Assembly (NCBI GenBank): GCA_934141555.1
Contig: CAKPCK010000012.1
Coordinates: forward strand, 1-49,718
DNA: 49,718 nucleotides
Reading direction: 5' to 3'
DNA from: an uncultured Clostridia bacterium
GTDB lineage: Bacteria > Bacillota > Clostridia > TANB77 > CAG-508
Below the pieces are notes generated by a model. That model was not told the origin of the DNA. It saw nothing but the letters and a program-made list of their open reading frames with translations, and ran no database searches. Position 1 is the first letter of the stretch. Every line of letters starts with the position of its first letter. Both the position numbers and the translations under genes were made by a program. This document shows positions 1 through 8,527 of the stretch, piece by piece.

Positions 1-1868
1 TTTATAGCAACTCCATTTACATATAATTTATATCCATTAAAATCAATATTACTATATGTTGTGTCATCATCTTCTAATGATGTAACATAAGAGTCTCCTG
101 TTAATTTTATTTTTGATGTTGAGTCTAATTTTAATGTTATACTTTTTGCTTCATTACTTCCATTTATTGTTCCTTCATAATAAGAATTTTCACTCATTGT
201 CATATCTAATGTTGATATTGAGTCAATTACAATGTTTCCTTCTGCATTTTGTTGTGTCATTATTAATGTTACATTTCCTCCATTAGATCCTGTGTTTCCC
301 CATGAGTCTTTTTGTGCTCTTAAAAAGTTTCCTGTACTATCATTATTTAAAATTGTGTTATTTATTAAATTGATTGTTGCTGTTGTGTTTGTAATATAAA
401 ATGTGTCTCCATTGTTTGTTATGATTTTACTATTTTGGGCTGTGAATGTTGCATTTCCATTTGATGCATCGCCACTCATTGATTGATATAAAAATATGTT
501 TTTATATGTTGTTGATTGTCCATTTAATTTTGTGTTACTGTCTGTTAAATCACAATTGTTTATTGTTACAGTGTTTGCTCCTTCTATTACTATTCCTTCT
601 GATGCTTTTGCTACTAATGTTGCATCATTTACAGTGATATCTGCTGTTGAATATATTGATGGTGAACCATTTCCTGTTGTTGTATATGTTCCTCCATTTA
701 CTTTTACTGTTCCTCCACCTCTATCACTTCTTATTGCTGCACTTGATGTTCCACTTGTATTTATTGTTAAATTTGATGCATTTGTTGTTCCTCCACCTGT
801 TGTCATTATTCCTCCTGCATTGTCTCCTGTTGTTGTGATTGTTGAATCACTTATTGTTATTGTTGTTCCATCACTTGATGAGTTATTTGTTGTTGCAGAT
901 CCTCCATAACAAAATACTCCATTTGCCCCATCTGCTTCTGTTGTTATTGTTGCATTTTTTATTGTTAAATTTGCTCCATTTTTTGCTAATATTGCTGAAT
1001 TATTTCCATAAAAATTGCTACTATCTCCTCCGTCTGAATCTCCTGTTTTGTCTACTGTTATGTTTGATAAGTTTACATCTACATCTCCTGTTGCAATGAT
1101 TGCATTTTCATTTGATGTTGTTGATGAATATTCTCCACTTTCTATTATTGAGTCTTCTGAAATTTCTTTATTAGCTGTATATGTTATATTACTGGCTGTT
1201 TCTCCTTGACCGCCTGGCATTTGCATATTATTTTGTATTGGCTTTTGTGTGTTTGAACTTGAAATGTTTTTTGTTATATAACTTTGTGCAAATGTTAATC
1301 CTGTTGTTACAATTGCTACTAAAATAATATAAATTATAATGTTTTTTGTTCCATTTAATGTCTTTGATAATGTTTTACTATTAAATCCAGACATGATTAA
1401 ATATATTACTAAAATACTTACTACAAATGCTTCTATTCCAAATATTATATAATATGATGTTTCTATTTTTGTATTATTTTCTCCATTTTGCATATCTGGC
1501 ATGCTTGCCATATTTTCATTTTCTTGGCTATTTGAGTTATTTTGTCCATCTGGTTCTCCCATCATTTGATTTTGTTGTGATCCTATTGAATTATTTCCAT
1601 TTGATTCATCTGGCTTACTTGGTGGTGTTCCTTGATTATTTCCACTCGAATTATTTTGCATTTGTGTATTACCACCCATTCCATTTGGTGGTGTTCCAAT
1701 TTGTCCATTACTATTATTTTCTCCACTTGAATTTAACATTTGAGGTGGATTTTTTCCTTGATTTGTTCCTTCTCCACTTTCTTTAACAAGTTTTATTGTA
1801 AATCCACTTGCAATACATACTATAATTATAATTGTTATCATAATTATATTTTTTACTTTTCTACTCAT
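1..1868 (-). CDS. Large beta-helix/adhesin-like membrane-anchored protein (3' end beyond window)
   Basis: This frame is open from the ATG at 1866-1868 to the window edge, so the C-terminus is missing. A strong AGGAGG lies just upstream of the ATG. The N-terminus has a hydrophobic segment at about residues 7-24. A long linker rich in Asn, Gly, Gln, Ser, Pro and Met follows, then two more hydrophobic helices near residues 140-200. From about residue 225 the sequence is Thr/Ser/Asn/Gly-rich, with recurring short strands of the type 'I-x-x-S-T-I-T-T-x-G-x-N' and 'G-G-T-Y-T-T-T-G'. This is typical of right-handed parallel beta-helix surface proteins and of clostridial proteins annotated as carbohydrate-binding domain-containing. 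I infer that the repeats are displayed outside the cell and anchored by the N-terminal helices. The ligand is unknown. The gene is divergent from the Mg ATPase across a 163-bp gap. Confidence 0.75.
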   Translation of the reverse strand, partial: MSRKVKNIIMITIIIIVCIASGFTIKLVKESGEGTNQGKNPPQMLNSSGENNSNGQIGTPPNGMGGNTQMQNNSSGNNQGTPPSKPDESNGNNSIGSQQNQMMGEPDGQNNSNSQENENMASMPDMQNGENNTKIETSYYIIFGIEAFVVSILVIYLIMSGFNSKTLSKTLNGTKNIIIYIILVAIVTTGLTFAQSYITKNISSSNTQKPIQNNMQMPGGQGETASNITYTANKEISEDSIIESGEYSSTTSNENAIIATGDVDVNLSNITVDKTGDSDGGDSSNFYGNNSAILAKNGANLTIKNATITTEADGANGVFCYGGSATTNNSSSDGTTITISDSTITTTGDNAGGIMTTGGGTTNASNLTINTSGTSSAAIRSDRGGGTVKVNGGTYTTTGNGSPSIYSTADITVNDATLVAKASEGIVIEGANTVTINNCDLTDSNTKLNGQSTTYKNIFLYQSMSGDASNGNATFTAQNSKIITNNGDTFYITNTTATINLINNTILNNDSTGNFLRAQKDSWGNTGSNGGNVTLIMTQQNAEGNIVIDSISTLDMTMSENSYYEGTINGSNEAKSITLKLDSTSKIKLTGDSYVTSLEDDDTTYSNIDFNGYKLYVNGVAI

Positions 1869-1997
1869 ATTTTTATCCTCCTAATATTATTTGAAAGTCT
1901 TATTTCTTACTTTCTAAATGTATTTTAGTTTTAAAAGATTAAATAAATATTAAATATAAAAATTTTTTTATAAAATTATTTTCATTTTTTGTCATTG

Positions 1998-2023
1998 TGT
2001 TATAATAAATTCGTCCAAAGGAG
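1998..2023 (+). promoter_or_regulatory. Extended -10 promoter and Shine-Dalgarno of the Mg ATPase gene
   Basis: TGTTATAAT at 1998-2006 is a perfect extended -10 (TGn + TATAAT). No good -35 is visible. AAAGGAG at 2017-2023 lies 8 bp before the ATG at 2032. The predicted leader is only about 20 nt, too short for a Mg riboswitch. Confidence 0.55.
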
Positions 2024-2031
2024 TGATATAA

Positions 2032-4665
2032 ATGATTCGTTTATTTTTTATAAAAAATAAATTTAAAAATCAAAAATTAGTTAATAATGATAAGAAAATT
2101 CTTGAAAAATATACAAATATAGCTCAAAAATCAAAAGCTGAAATACTTAATGAATTTAATTCTGATATTGAAAAAGGTCTATCTTCAAAAATAATTGAAG
2201 AAAAACATAAAAATGATGAAAAAAATATTGTAGTAAAAGAGGAAAAACATTCATGGTTTTACTTTTTTATAAATTCATTTAAAGATAAATTTATTTTTAT
2301 TCTTATAGTTTTAGCAATTATAAATAAATTTGTTGGTGATGATACTCTTGGAACTATAATTATTTTAGCTATTGGTTTTGCAAGTGCTTTGATAAGATTT
2401 TTCCAAGACTATTCTACTTATAAGTTTAATCAATCTTTAAAGAGTAAACTTTTTTCTACTGCAACTGTTATAAGAAATGGCAAAGAAAAAAATATAAAAA
2501 CAGAAGATATTGTATTAGGTGATATTGTTCATTTAAATGCTGGCTCAATAATTCCTGCAGATGTTATGATTTTAGAGAGTAAAGATTTATTTTTAAATCA
2601 ATCTGTTTTTACTGGTGAGAGTGCTCCTATTGAAAAAAAGGATTCTTATATACCATCAAATGAAATTTTCTCATTATCTAATATTTGCTTGATGGGTACA
2701 AGTGTTATAAGTGGTAAAGCTACTGGTATTGTTATCAGCACAGGATTTTCAACATATTTAGGAAATATGGGTAAACAAATTGATAATAAAAAAGAAATTA
2801 CAAATTTTGAAAAAGGTATGAATAATATAACAAAACTTCTTATTAAATATATGCTTGTTGTTTCTATTGCAGTATTTGTTATATATGCACTTATTCGTAA
2901 AGATGTATTAGAGGCAATTTTATTTGCATTATCTGTTGCTGTTGGAATCACTCCAACAATGCTTCCTATGATTGTTAATGTTAATTTAACAAAAGGCACT
3001 AAAACATTGGCTAAAAAGAAAACTCTTGTAAAAAACATTCAATCAATTCAAAATTTAGGTGCAATTGATGTCTTGTGTACAGATAAAACAGGAACTTTAA
3101 CATTAGATAAGATTGTTTTACAAAAATATATTAATGTTGAAGGTAAAGAAGATTTATCAATTCTTGAATATGCTTATTTAAATAGTTATTATGGAACTGG
3201 AATGAAAAACTTAGTTGATAAAGCTGTTATTACATATGGAAATGAGCATAATATTAAAGAAAAAATTGTTGATTATGAAAAAGTTGATGAAATTCCATTT
3301 GATTATACAAGAAAAATAATGAGTGTTGTTGTAAAACATGATGATCATTATAGAATTATTACAAAAGGTGCTTTGGAAGAAATATTAAAAAGATGTACTA
3401 CTGTAAAGATAAATGGTGAACACAAAGATTTAACTCAAAATATGATTGCAAATATAAATAGTAATGCAAAAGATTTAGCTTTGCAAGGAATGCAAGTTAT
3501 TGCATTAGCTTCAAAAAGAGAATATTCTGGTAAAGATATATTTAATTCTTCTGATGAATCTGAAATGGTGTTTATCGGATTTGTTGCATTTCTTGATCCA
3601 CCAAAAAAAGATGTAAAAACTACAATTAAAAATTTAAAAGAATATGGTGTTACTACAAAAATATTAACTGGTGATAATCAATATGCTACTGAAAATGTTT
3701 CAAGATTAGTTGGAATTCCAAATGATAAAATTTTAACTGGTTCTGATATTGATAAAATGTCTGATGATGAACTTTCAAAACAAGTTGAAGATGTTGATAT
3801 ATTTGCAAGAATGAATCCTTTACAAAAAGAAAGAATTATTACTATATTAAAGAAGAATGGTCATGTTGTTGGATATATGGGAGATGGTGTAAATGATGCT
3901 CCATCACTTCATAATGCTGATGTTGGTATTTGCGTAAATACTGCAACAGATATTGCTAAAGAGGCTAGTGATATAATCTTATTAGAGAAAAATTTAAAAG
4001 TTGTTTTTAATGGTGTTGTTGAAGGAAGAAAAGTATATGGAAATATTATAAAATATATGAAAATGGCTTTGAGTTCAGATTTTGGTGATGTTTTTAGTAT
4101 TTTTATTGCAAGTATATTCTTACCATTTTTACCATTACTACCTATTCAAATGCTTTTACAAGATTTTTTATATGATTTTTCTCAAATAGCTATTCCTTAT
4201 GATAATGTTGATAAAGAATTTTTATTAAAGCCTAGGAAATGGAATACAAAAGGATTAGGAACTTTTATGAATGTTATGGGACCTATTAGTTCAATTATTG
4301 ATGTTTTAGCATTCTTGGCATTCTGGTTTATTTTAGGATATAACAATATTGCTAGTGAATCATATTTTCAAACAGCTTGGTTTGTTGAATGTTTAATTAG
4401 TGAAACTTTAATAATCCATTTTGTGCGTACATCAAAAATTCCTTTTGTACAATCAAAAGCAAATCCTATCTTAACTGCTCTTACTATGGTTACAATAATT
4501 GGTACTATAATTACTCCAATATTATTCCATAATATTTCATCATTCCATTTTGAAATATTACCACCTTTATATTACTTAATTGTTATTGGATTGACTGCTT
4601 TGTATGTTATTCTTGTTCAAATTGTTAAAAAGATTTATATTAAGAAAGTTGGAGAATGGTTATAA
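2032..4665 (+). CDS. mgtA: Magnesium-translocating P-type ATPase (MgtA/MgtB type)
   Basis: This 877-aa P-type ATPase has the family motifs in order: TGES in the actuator domain (about residue 197), CTDKTGT with the phosphorylated Asp near residue 351, KGA in the nucleotide-binding domain, and GDGVNDAPSL in the hinge. Hydrophobic helices flank these, including pairs near residues 85-125 and 265-325 and a C-terminal bundle. The soluble N-terminal extension of about 80 residues and the VNTATDIAKEASDIILLEK stretch after the hinge are characteristic of type IIIB Mg-importing ATPases rather than Ca or heavy-metal pumps. The expected role is ATP-driven Mg2+ uptake. The gene stands alone, and its stop codon lies just before the left repeat of the putative island. 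It converges on a two-component kinase on the far side of that island. Confidence 0.93.
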   Translation: MIRLFFIKNKFKNQKLVNNDKKILEKYTNIAQKSKAEILNEFNSDIEKGLSSKIIEEKHKNDEKNIVVKEEKHSWFYFFINSFKDKFIFILIVLAIINKFVGDDTLGTIIILAIGFASALIRFFQDYSTYKFNQSLKSKLFSTATVIRNGKEKNIKTEDIVLGDIVHLNAGSIIPADVMILESKDLFLNQSVFTGESAPIEKKDSYIPSNEIFSLSNICLMGTSVISGKATGIVISTGFSTYLGNMGKQIDNKKEITNFEKGMNNITKLLIKYMLVVSIAVFVIYALIRKDVLEAILFALSVAVGITPTMLPMIVNVNLTKGTKTLAKKKTLVKNIQSIQNLGAIDVLCTDKTGTLTLDKIVLQKYINVEGKEDLSILEYAYLNSYYGTGMKNLVDKAVITYGNEHNIKEKIVDYEKVDEIPFDYTRKIMSVVVKHDDHYRIITKGALEEILKRCTTVKINGEHKDLTQNMIANINSNAKDLALQGMQVIALASKREYSGKDIFNSSDESEMVFIGFVAFLDPPKKDVKTTIKNLKEYGVTTKILTGDNQYATENVSRLVGIPNDKILTGSDIDKMSDDELSKQVEDVDIFARMNPLQKERIITILKKNGHVVGYMGDGVNDAPSLHNADVGICVNTATDIAKEASDIILLEKNLKVVFNGVVEGRKVYGNIIKYMKMALSSDFGDVFSIFIASIFLPFLPLLPIQMLLQDFLYDFSQIAIPYDNVDKEFLLKPRKWNTKGLGTFMNVMGPISSIIDVLAFLAFWFILGYNNIASESYFQTAWFVECLISETLIIHFVRTSKIPFVQSKANPILTALTMVTIIGTIITPILFHNISSFHFEILPPLYYLIVIGLTALYVILVQIVKKIYIKKVGEWL

Positions 4666-4667
4666 AA

Positions 4668-4684
4668 ACAACCTTAAAAGTAGT
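4668..4684 (+). repeat. Left 17-bp direct repeat (putative att-like site)
   Basis: This copy of ACAACCTTAAAAGTAGT begins three bases after the mgtA stop codon and is identical to 8538-8554. Confidence 0.6.
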
Positions 4685-4770
4685 TATTGTTTTTGTTTAT
4701 TAAATAAATGATATTAGTAAATTTTCAATAAAAAGAGAAGAAAAGATATTAAACCTCAAAATAATTTAAT

Positions 4771-4943
4771 TTAGAACAGGAATATAAAAGCAAAATTTAT
4801 AAGTAAAAAAAAGAAAATAGCCATCTTCATAAAGTCATAGATAAATTTAAAAATACTATTCAAAAATTTGCTTTACATTCTGTAGATAAAATAATAAGAA
4901 ATTTTGAAAAACATTCATTGACGCAGAAAAGCAAATAAAATGA
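4771..4943 (+). pseudogene. Decayed C-terminal tail of a relaxase/mobilisation-like protein
   Basis: The 348-bp gap 4666-5013 has no intact gene but retains coding-like sequence. From 4771 one frame reads LEQEYKSKIYK, a stop at 4804-4806, then KKENSHLHKVIDKFKNTIQKF and on through a charged stretch to a stop at 4936. The -1 frame then gives DAEKQIK and a stop at 4941. The charged coiled coil, followed by a K-F-x-x-T-I-x-K-F helix and a DAEKQIK-like ending, resembles from memory the C-termini of MobA/MobL-type relaxases of Firmicutes conjugative elements. An in-frame stop plus a frameshift mark it as dead. The relaxase identity is a memory-based inference. The decay is seen directly. Confidence 0.4.
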
Positions 4944-4976
4944 GAAGGTAGCGAAAAAAATTTTTAATTAGAAAGC

Positions 4977-5002
4977 TAAAAGGCAGGATTTAACCTGCCT
5001 GT
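4977..5002 (-). terminator. Hairpin terminator after the island operon
   Basis: A perfect 7-bp stem, AGGCAGG (4981-4987) with CCTGCCT (4994-5000), encloses a 6-nt loop. On the minus strand it is followed by TTTTAGCTTT. It lies 13 bp past the stop of the last island gene. Confidence 0.65.
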
Positions 5003-5013
5003 AAATATCCTTT

Positions 5014-5457
5014 CTATTTACTAAAAAGTCGTTTAAACCAATTCTTAATTCTTGTGAAAATAGATTCATTATACTCAATCACTTCTTTATGTTCTTGTTC
5101 ATTTGAAATATTTTCAACTATTTTAGATTTGTTTTTAAACAAATTATCATAGCTGTACTTTTCTTGCTCTTTTTTAGTATTCTCTATATATTTTTGTTTT
5201 AATAGACATTTTTCTTCATTATCATTGCACCAATATTGCAAATTTAATGCAGAAAGTAAACATAGTGCTTCGTGTGATAATACTCCTTCTTTTAGTGTCT
5301 GTTCTTTTTTATAAATTGGATTGTATTCTTTATCTCTATTGTCTCTGATAGTATAATAAATTTTGTTAGGAATTTTTTCTATATATTCATTTCCTAAAGT
5401 ATTTATAAAACTGTATACTTCTGAATATGCTCTAGGTATCTTAACTGTACTTACCAT
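5014..5457 (-). CDS. Uncharacterised 147-aa protein, third gene of the island operon
   Basis: I cannot assign a function. The protein has a soluble alpha-helical N-terminal part, with a Y-S-E-V-Y-x-F-I start and a central segment reading L-S-H-E-A-L-C-L-L-S-A-L-N-L-Q-Y-W-C. A Lys/Glu-rich linker follows, then a basic amphipathic C-terminus (about residues 131-147) rich in Lys, Phe and Trp that could touch membrane or nucleic acid. Small gut-Firmicutes hypothetical proteins with a similar 'YWC/YWA' core exist in my recollection, but their role is not known to me. It starts 3 bp after the stop of the HD gene, with an AAAGGGG ribosome-binding site inside that gene's end, so translation is probably coupled. 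A terminator follows. Confidence 0.7.
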   Translation of the reverse strand: MVSTVKIPRAYSEVYSFINTLGNEYIEKIPNKIYYTIRDNRDKEYNPIYKKEQTLKEGVLSHEALCLLSALNLQYWCNDNEEKCLLKQKYIENTKKEQEKYSYDNLFKNKSKIVENISNEQEHKEVIEYNESIFTRIKNWFKRLFSK

Positions 5458-5460
5458 TTT

Positions 5461-7455
5461 TTATCCCCTTTCATCTTGTTCCACTTCTGAAATATGTGTC
5501 TGTATTTCTTGAGCATTTTGTCTATCTCTAACACTTTGAACCATAGTTTGAATATCTTGACTAGTAACTTCATTTTTCGAAACATCTATTAAAGACGTTA
5601 AACACTCTGGTCTTTTTATACTTATATTTCTTAATGCTTCTACACCATCTCTTACAGCTATTACATGCTGTATTGTTGGTATTTTTCTTTCGGGAATTTG
5701 ATTTTTTCCACTTATAATTGTATCCTCAACGTTTTCTTCATATAAAAATTCTAACACATCATTCGCTGATACTTCATATTTTGCTGCAGCATTTTGTGGA
5801 TCAACCCATTCTTTAGCCTTTTCTACTATTGCCCTTATATCAAGATCTGGTCGAGCCTCCTGTAATCTATCAATAGCATCTTTTCTTGAAATTACTAATT
5901 TTTTTTCAACTAATCCATTATACAAATCATTTAATCCATTATTAGTAAAAGAAGCAATAAATGCTGAAACTATTTGCTGATTTGTATATAAATTTTCTCC
6001 GTTACCTTGATATTTTTGCCTAAAATCTTCTGGTATTTGGTCAATATTAGAATAAAAATACTGAAATGTAGTTTTCATTTTCCATCCATTATCATTTCGT
6101 TTATTTATATCTTTCAATGTTTCTTGTTGCATAGTTCCATCTTTTTCAAAAGATACACGTGCCAATTCATCATGAATAAAAGCATCTTGATATTTAGCCT
6201 TTGTAACCCATAGAGTTGCCATAGTAGGATCCATTCCATATTGTTTTTGCAAAAATTGACTATATTCTCTAGATGTAGATTCAACTAAATTTGCCCTATT
6301 AAGGTCATCCATCGGTAATTTTTGGGCATCTCTCATTTTCTTAAACAAGGATATTCCTTTCATTTCCTCAACTGTAATTTCATGATTTTTTGGTATTTTC
6401 CCTTTATTAACAGCTTTATCAAAAAAGTCAACAATTGACTTTTGACCATCTAATTGATATTCTCCATCTCTTTCGATAAAGCATTTTGATGCTATTTCTG
6501 CTTGCATTTCTGCTACTTTTATATCCAGTCCCTGAAAAAATTTAATTTTAATCTTTTCGGGCATTTTATCTAACTGTCTTAATTTATCCTTCATAGTTAT
6601 TTTTTGTTGTTGTCTGTCTTTTTTATATTTTTCTTTGTCTTCATCAGAAGTAAGAGCATCATATTCTTCCTGCTCTTTTTGTGTCAAAACATTTTCGTTT
6701 AATCCTAATAATCCTTGTTCTTCTAATGTTAAATCCTCTATTCCTATAACATTTTGTTTCAATAAATCTAGCAGATCCTGTGGAATATATGCAACTTTAT
6801 CAGCTAACCTTACAGCCTTTTGTTCAACACCTTTAGGCTCTTCTTTTACACGACTTGTACTATGAGCCAAAATTCCAGTTTTTATGTACTGTAAGGCTTC
6901 TTCATTAACAACATATCCATTAGCTTTTGCAAAATCAATTAACATTCTTGAACCAATAGTTGAACTTGTTTCATTATGTTCATAACACATAACTTCTGCT
7001 TCTGTATCACCTGCTTGCTTTGTATATTCTTTACCATACAAAACTTCTCTTTTAGCTTTATATTCTGGAGTAGCTTCAAATCGTTCCATTTCACTACCTA
7101 ATGCTCCTTCTCCATCATGCCCAAAAGGTGTATGCCCTAAATCATGCATATAGCCTAATGCTTTTGCAAGTAATGCAGAAACCTCTGCCTCATCCATACT
7201 TTTTCCATCTAAAATAGCTTTTCGTCTTGCTAAATTTTCTGCAACAATTGCAACACCTTCTGAATGTGCACCACGTGTTGTAACATCATTTACTATCTCA
7301 TTATAAACTTGTGTATTAAAAAATATCTTAGCTAATTCTGGTGATTTTCTTAACATTTCTGTGAAATCTCTACAAAATTTCAATTGTTCTTCTGTAGAAA
7401 GAGCTTGTCCATCACTTTTTGTTACACCATTCCAAAAATTAATATTTTCACTCAT
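5461..7455 (-). CDS. HD-domain phosphohydrolase of the dGTPase-like family
   Basis: This 664-aa protein carries an apparently complete dGTP triphosphohydrolase-type HD domain. First His is H64 in a TRGAHSEGV context. H104-D105 lie in MHDLGHTPFGHDGE, which also supplies H108 and H113. H160-N161 lie in YEHNETSS, and the closing Asp is D219 in VRLADKVAY. The HDLGHTPFGHxGE signature is specific to the dGTPase branch of HD hydrolases. At 664 residues it is longer than typical dGTPases (about 340-510), with an extra helical C-terminal half of unknown role. The expected reaction is removal of triphosphate from a dNTP; the substrate is not proven. It sits between the degenerate paralogue-like gene (18 bp upstream) and the small unknown (3 bp downstream) with a good AAAGGAAG site. 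dGTPases are known to protect some bacteria from phage by depleting dGTP, but such a role here is inference. Confidence 0.82.
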   Translation of the reverse strand: MSENINFWNGVTKSDGQALSTEEQLKFCRDFTEMLRKSPELAKIFFNTQVYNEIVNDVTTRGAHSEGVAIVAENLARRKAILDGKSMDEAEVSALLAKALGYMHDLGHTPFGHDGEGALGSEMERFEATPEYKAKREVLYGKEYTKQAGDTEAEVMCYEHNETSSTIGSRMLIDFAKANGYVVNEEALQYIKTGILAHSTSRVKEEPKGVEQKAVRLADKVAYIPQDLLDLLKQNVIGIEDLTLEEQGLLGLNENVLTQKEQEEYDALTSDEDKEKYKKDRQQQKITMKDKLRQLDKMPEKIKIKFFQGLDIKVAEMQAEIASKCFIERDGEYQLDGQKSIVDFFDKAVNKGKIPKNHEITVEEMKGISLFKKMRDAQKLPMDDLNRANLVESTSREYSQFLQKQYGMDPTMATLWVTKAKYQDAFIHDELARVSFEKDGTMQQETLKDINKRNDNGWKMKTTFQYFYSNIDQIPEDFRQKYQGNGENLYTNQQIVSAFIASFTNNGLNDLYNGLVEKKLVISRKDAIDRLQEARPDLDIRAIVEKAKEWVDPQNAAAKYEVSANDVLEFLYEENVEDTIISGKNQIPERKIPTIQHVIAVRDGVEALRNISIKRPECLTSLIDVSKNEVTSQDIQTMVQSVRDRQNAQEIQTHISEVEQDERG

Positions 7456-7473
7456 TTGTAATTCTTCCTTTCA

Positions 7474-8211
7474 TTATCTTTCATCTGTTCCTATATATTC
7501 ATATATTCCATTTATCAGTTCTCCATCAGCAAATTTCGTAAATGTTGTTAAATCTTCATATATTTTATTTATTGTAGTATTACTTATCTCAATATTGTGC
7601 TCAGGTACACTTTGCAACATCTTTTGGAGTCTTGGACTTTGTACTAATCTTCTTGAATTAATACAATTATTTTCTACATCTTTAGTTACTGCATAAAGCA
7701 AATCTATTTGATTAATTTTTGAAAACATTTCAATTCTTTTTATTGAAGATAGTGTTTGTCCAACTAATCTCGCTAATTGAACTTCTGGTGTAATAGCATT
7801 TTTCGAATCATCAAATAATTCTTGTAAATATCTATCAAACTCTGGAGTAATTACATTTCCGGAATTATATAAATCGTATTCAACATAGTTTCTTGCTAAA
7901 TCTCCCTCAGTCATTTTTATCCCTTTATCTCTCATAAATTGCATAATAACTTTTTTTCCTTCATTTCCATATGCAGGAAAAAATGATCCATAACACATAG
8001 TTAAACATTCAGCAAGATTTGGATCTAAATTAAATCCTCTTGCAATATTTCCAGCCATTGTTTTAGCTATCTGTTGGTATCCCTTTTCACTTTTATCCAA
8101 ACCCACTTCTGATTTAGTTTGTAGCGAGTTCCACATATTTGACATTGTAATTCCGATATTTAACCTTTCATAATATTTTTTATTATCTTTAACATTCATT
8201 AATTGAACCAT
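7474..8211 (-). CDS. Degenerate dGTPase-like protein lacking HD catalytic residues
   Basis: This 245-aa protein is the first gene of the island operon. By eye, its residues 44-90 align with the HD core of the next gene. An A-x-N-I-A-R helix matches A-E-N-L-A-R. MCYGSFFPAYGNEGK matches MHDLGHTPFGHDGE position for position. A later ARLVG matches VRLAD. In this alignment H104, D105, H108 and H113 become Y74, G75, F78 and N83, and D219 becomes G151, so the metal site appears lost. It also lacks the long C-terminal half of the neighbour. It may therefore be a regulatory or scaffold subunit for the active enzyme. The homology is a hand alignment and needs profile confirmation. The start at 8211 has GAGGG six bases upstream. 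An internal ATG four codons later is possible. Confidence 0.6.
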   Translation of the reverse strand: MVQLMNVKDNKKYYERLNIGITMSNMWNSLQTKSEVGLDKSEKGYQQIAKTMAGNIARGFNLDPNLAECLTMCYGSFFPAYGNEGKKVIMQFMRDKGIKMTEGDLARNYVEYDLYNSGNVITPEFDRYLQELFDDSKNAITPEVQLARLVGQTLSSIKRIEMFSKINQIDLLYAVTKDVENNCINSRRLVQSPRLQKMLQSVPEHNIEISNTTINKIYEDLTTFTKFADGELINGIYEYIGTDER

Positions 8212-8527
8212 CCTTATCCCTCATTTCTAAATATATTAAATCTAGTTTTTAATCGTATCCACTTATATTAAATCAAATCCCAAAATTTTTTGCAACTATA
8301 AGTTTGCAATTTTTTAACATTTTTTTAGCATCTTTTTAATTAGTTTTTATTTATTCGTAAGTTTGACACTTCCTTAACTCATAAAAAATAATAAAATAAA
8401 AAATTTTAAATGATAAAAAAATGTATGCTTCTTTAAAAGTACAAATATTGATATTTCAACGTTTGTGCTTTTTACCTGTCAAAGATGAGATTTTATCTAA
8501 TTTCTTTTTATTATACAATACTTTTTC
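8212..8527. other. Intergenic region upstream of the island operon
   Basis: This 316-bp AT-rich stretch has no convincing ORF. It holds the likely minus-strand promoter of the island operon (a TTGCAA followed 17 bp later by TTTAAT, weak) and the kinase terminator hairpin at 8435-8473. A plus-strand TTGACA near 8362 is followed by A/T-rich sequence but leads into no plus-strand gene. Confidence 0.4.
8435..8473 (-). terminator. Hairpin downstream of the histidine kinase gene
   Basis: AAAAGTACAAA (8435-8445) pairs with TTTGTGCTTTT (8462-8472) with one wobble. An inner TTGA/TCAA stem adds to it. It lies 55 bp beyond the kinase stop and probably ends the two-component transcript. It falls inside the putative island. 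Confidence 0.5.

Noticed and set aside
600..900. Repeated TTGTTG/CCTCCA-type motifs as a possible repeat array or CRISPR
   Set aside because: Spacing is irregular and the repeats are codon-level echoes of a Thr/Asn/Gly-rich protein. No constant repeat with unique spacers exists.
446..1928. Several plus-strand open frames rich in Leu, His and Phe
   Set aside because: They are shadows of the minus-strand beta-helix gene, whose Asn/Thr/Gly codons read as low-complexity hydrophobic runs on the other strand. None has a proper ribosome-binding site.
1869..2031. M-box (Mg riboswitch) upstream of the Mg ATPase
   Set aside because: The predicted transcript start leaves a leader of only about 20 nt, and no M-box-like structure or expression-platform hairpin is visible.
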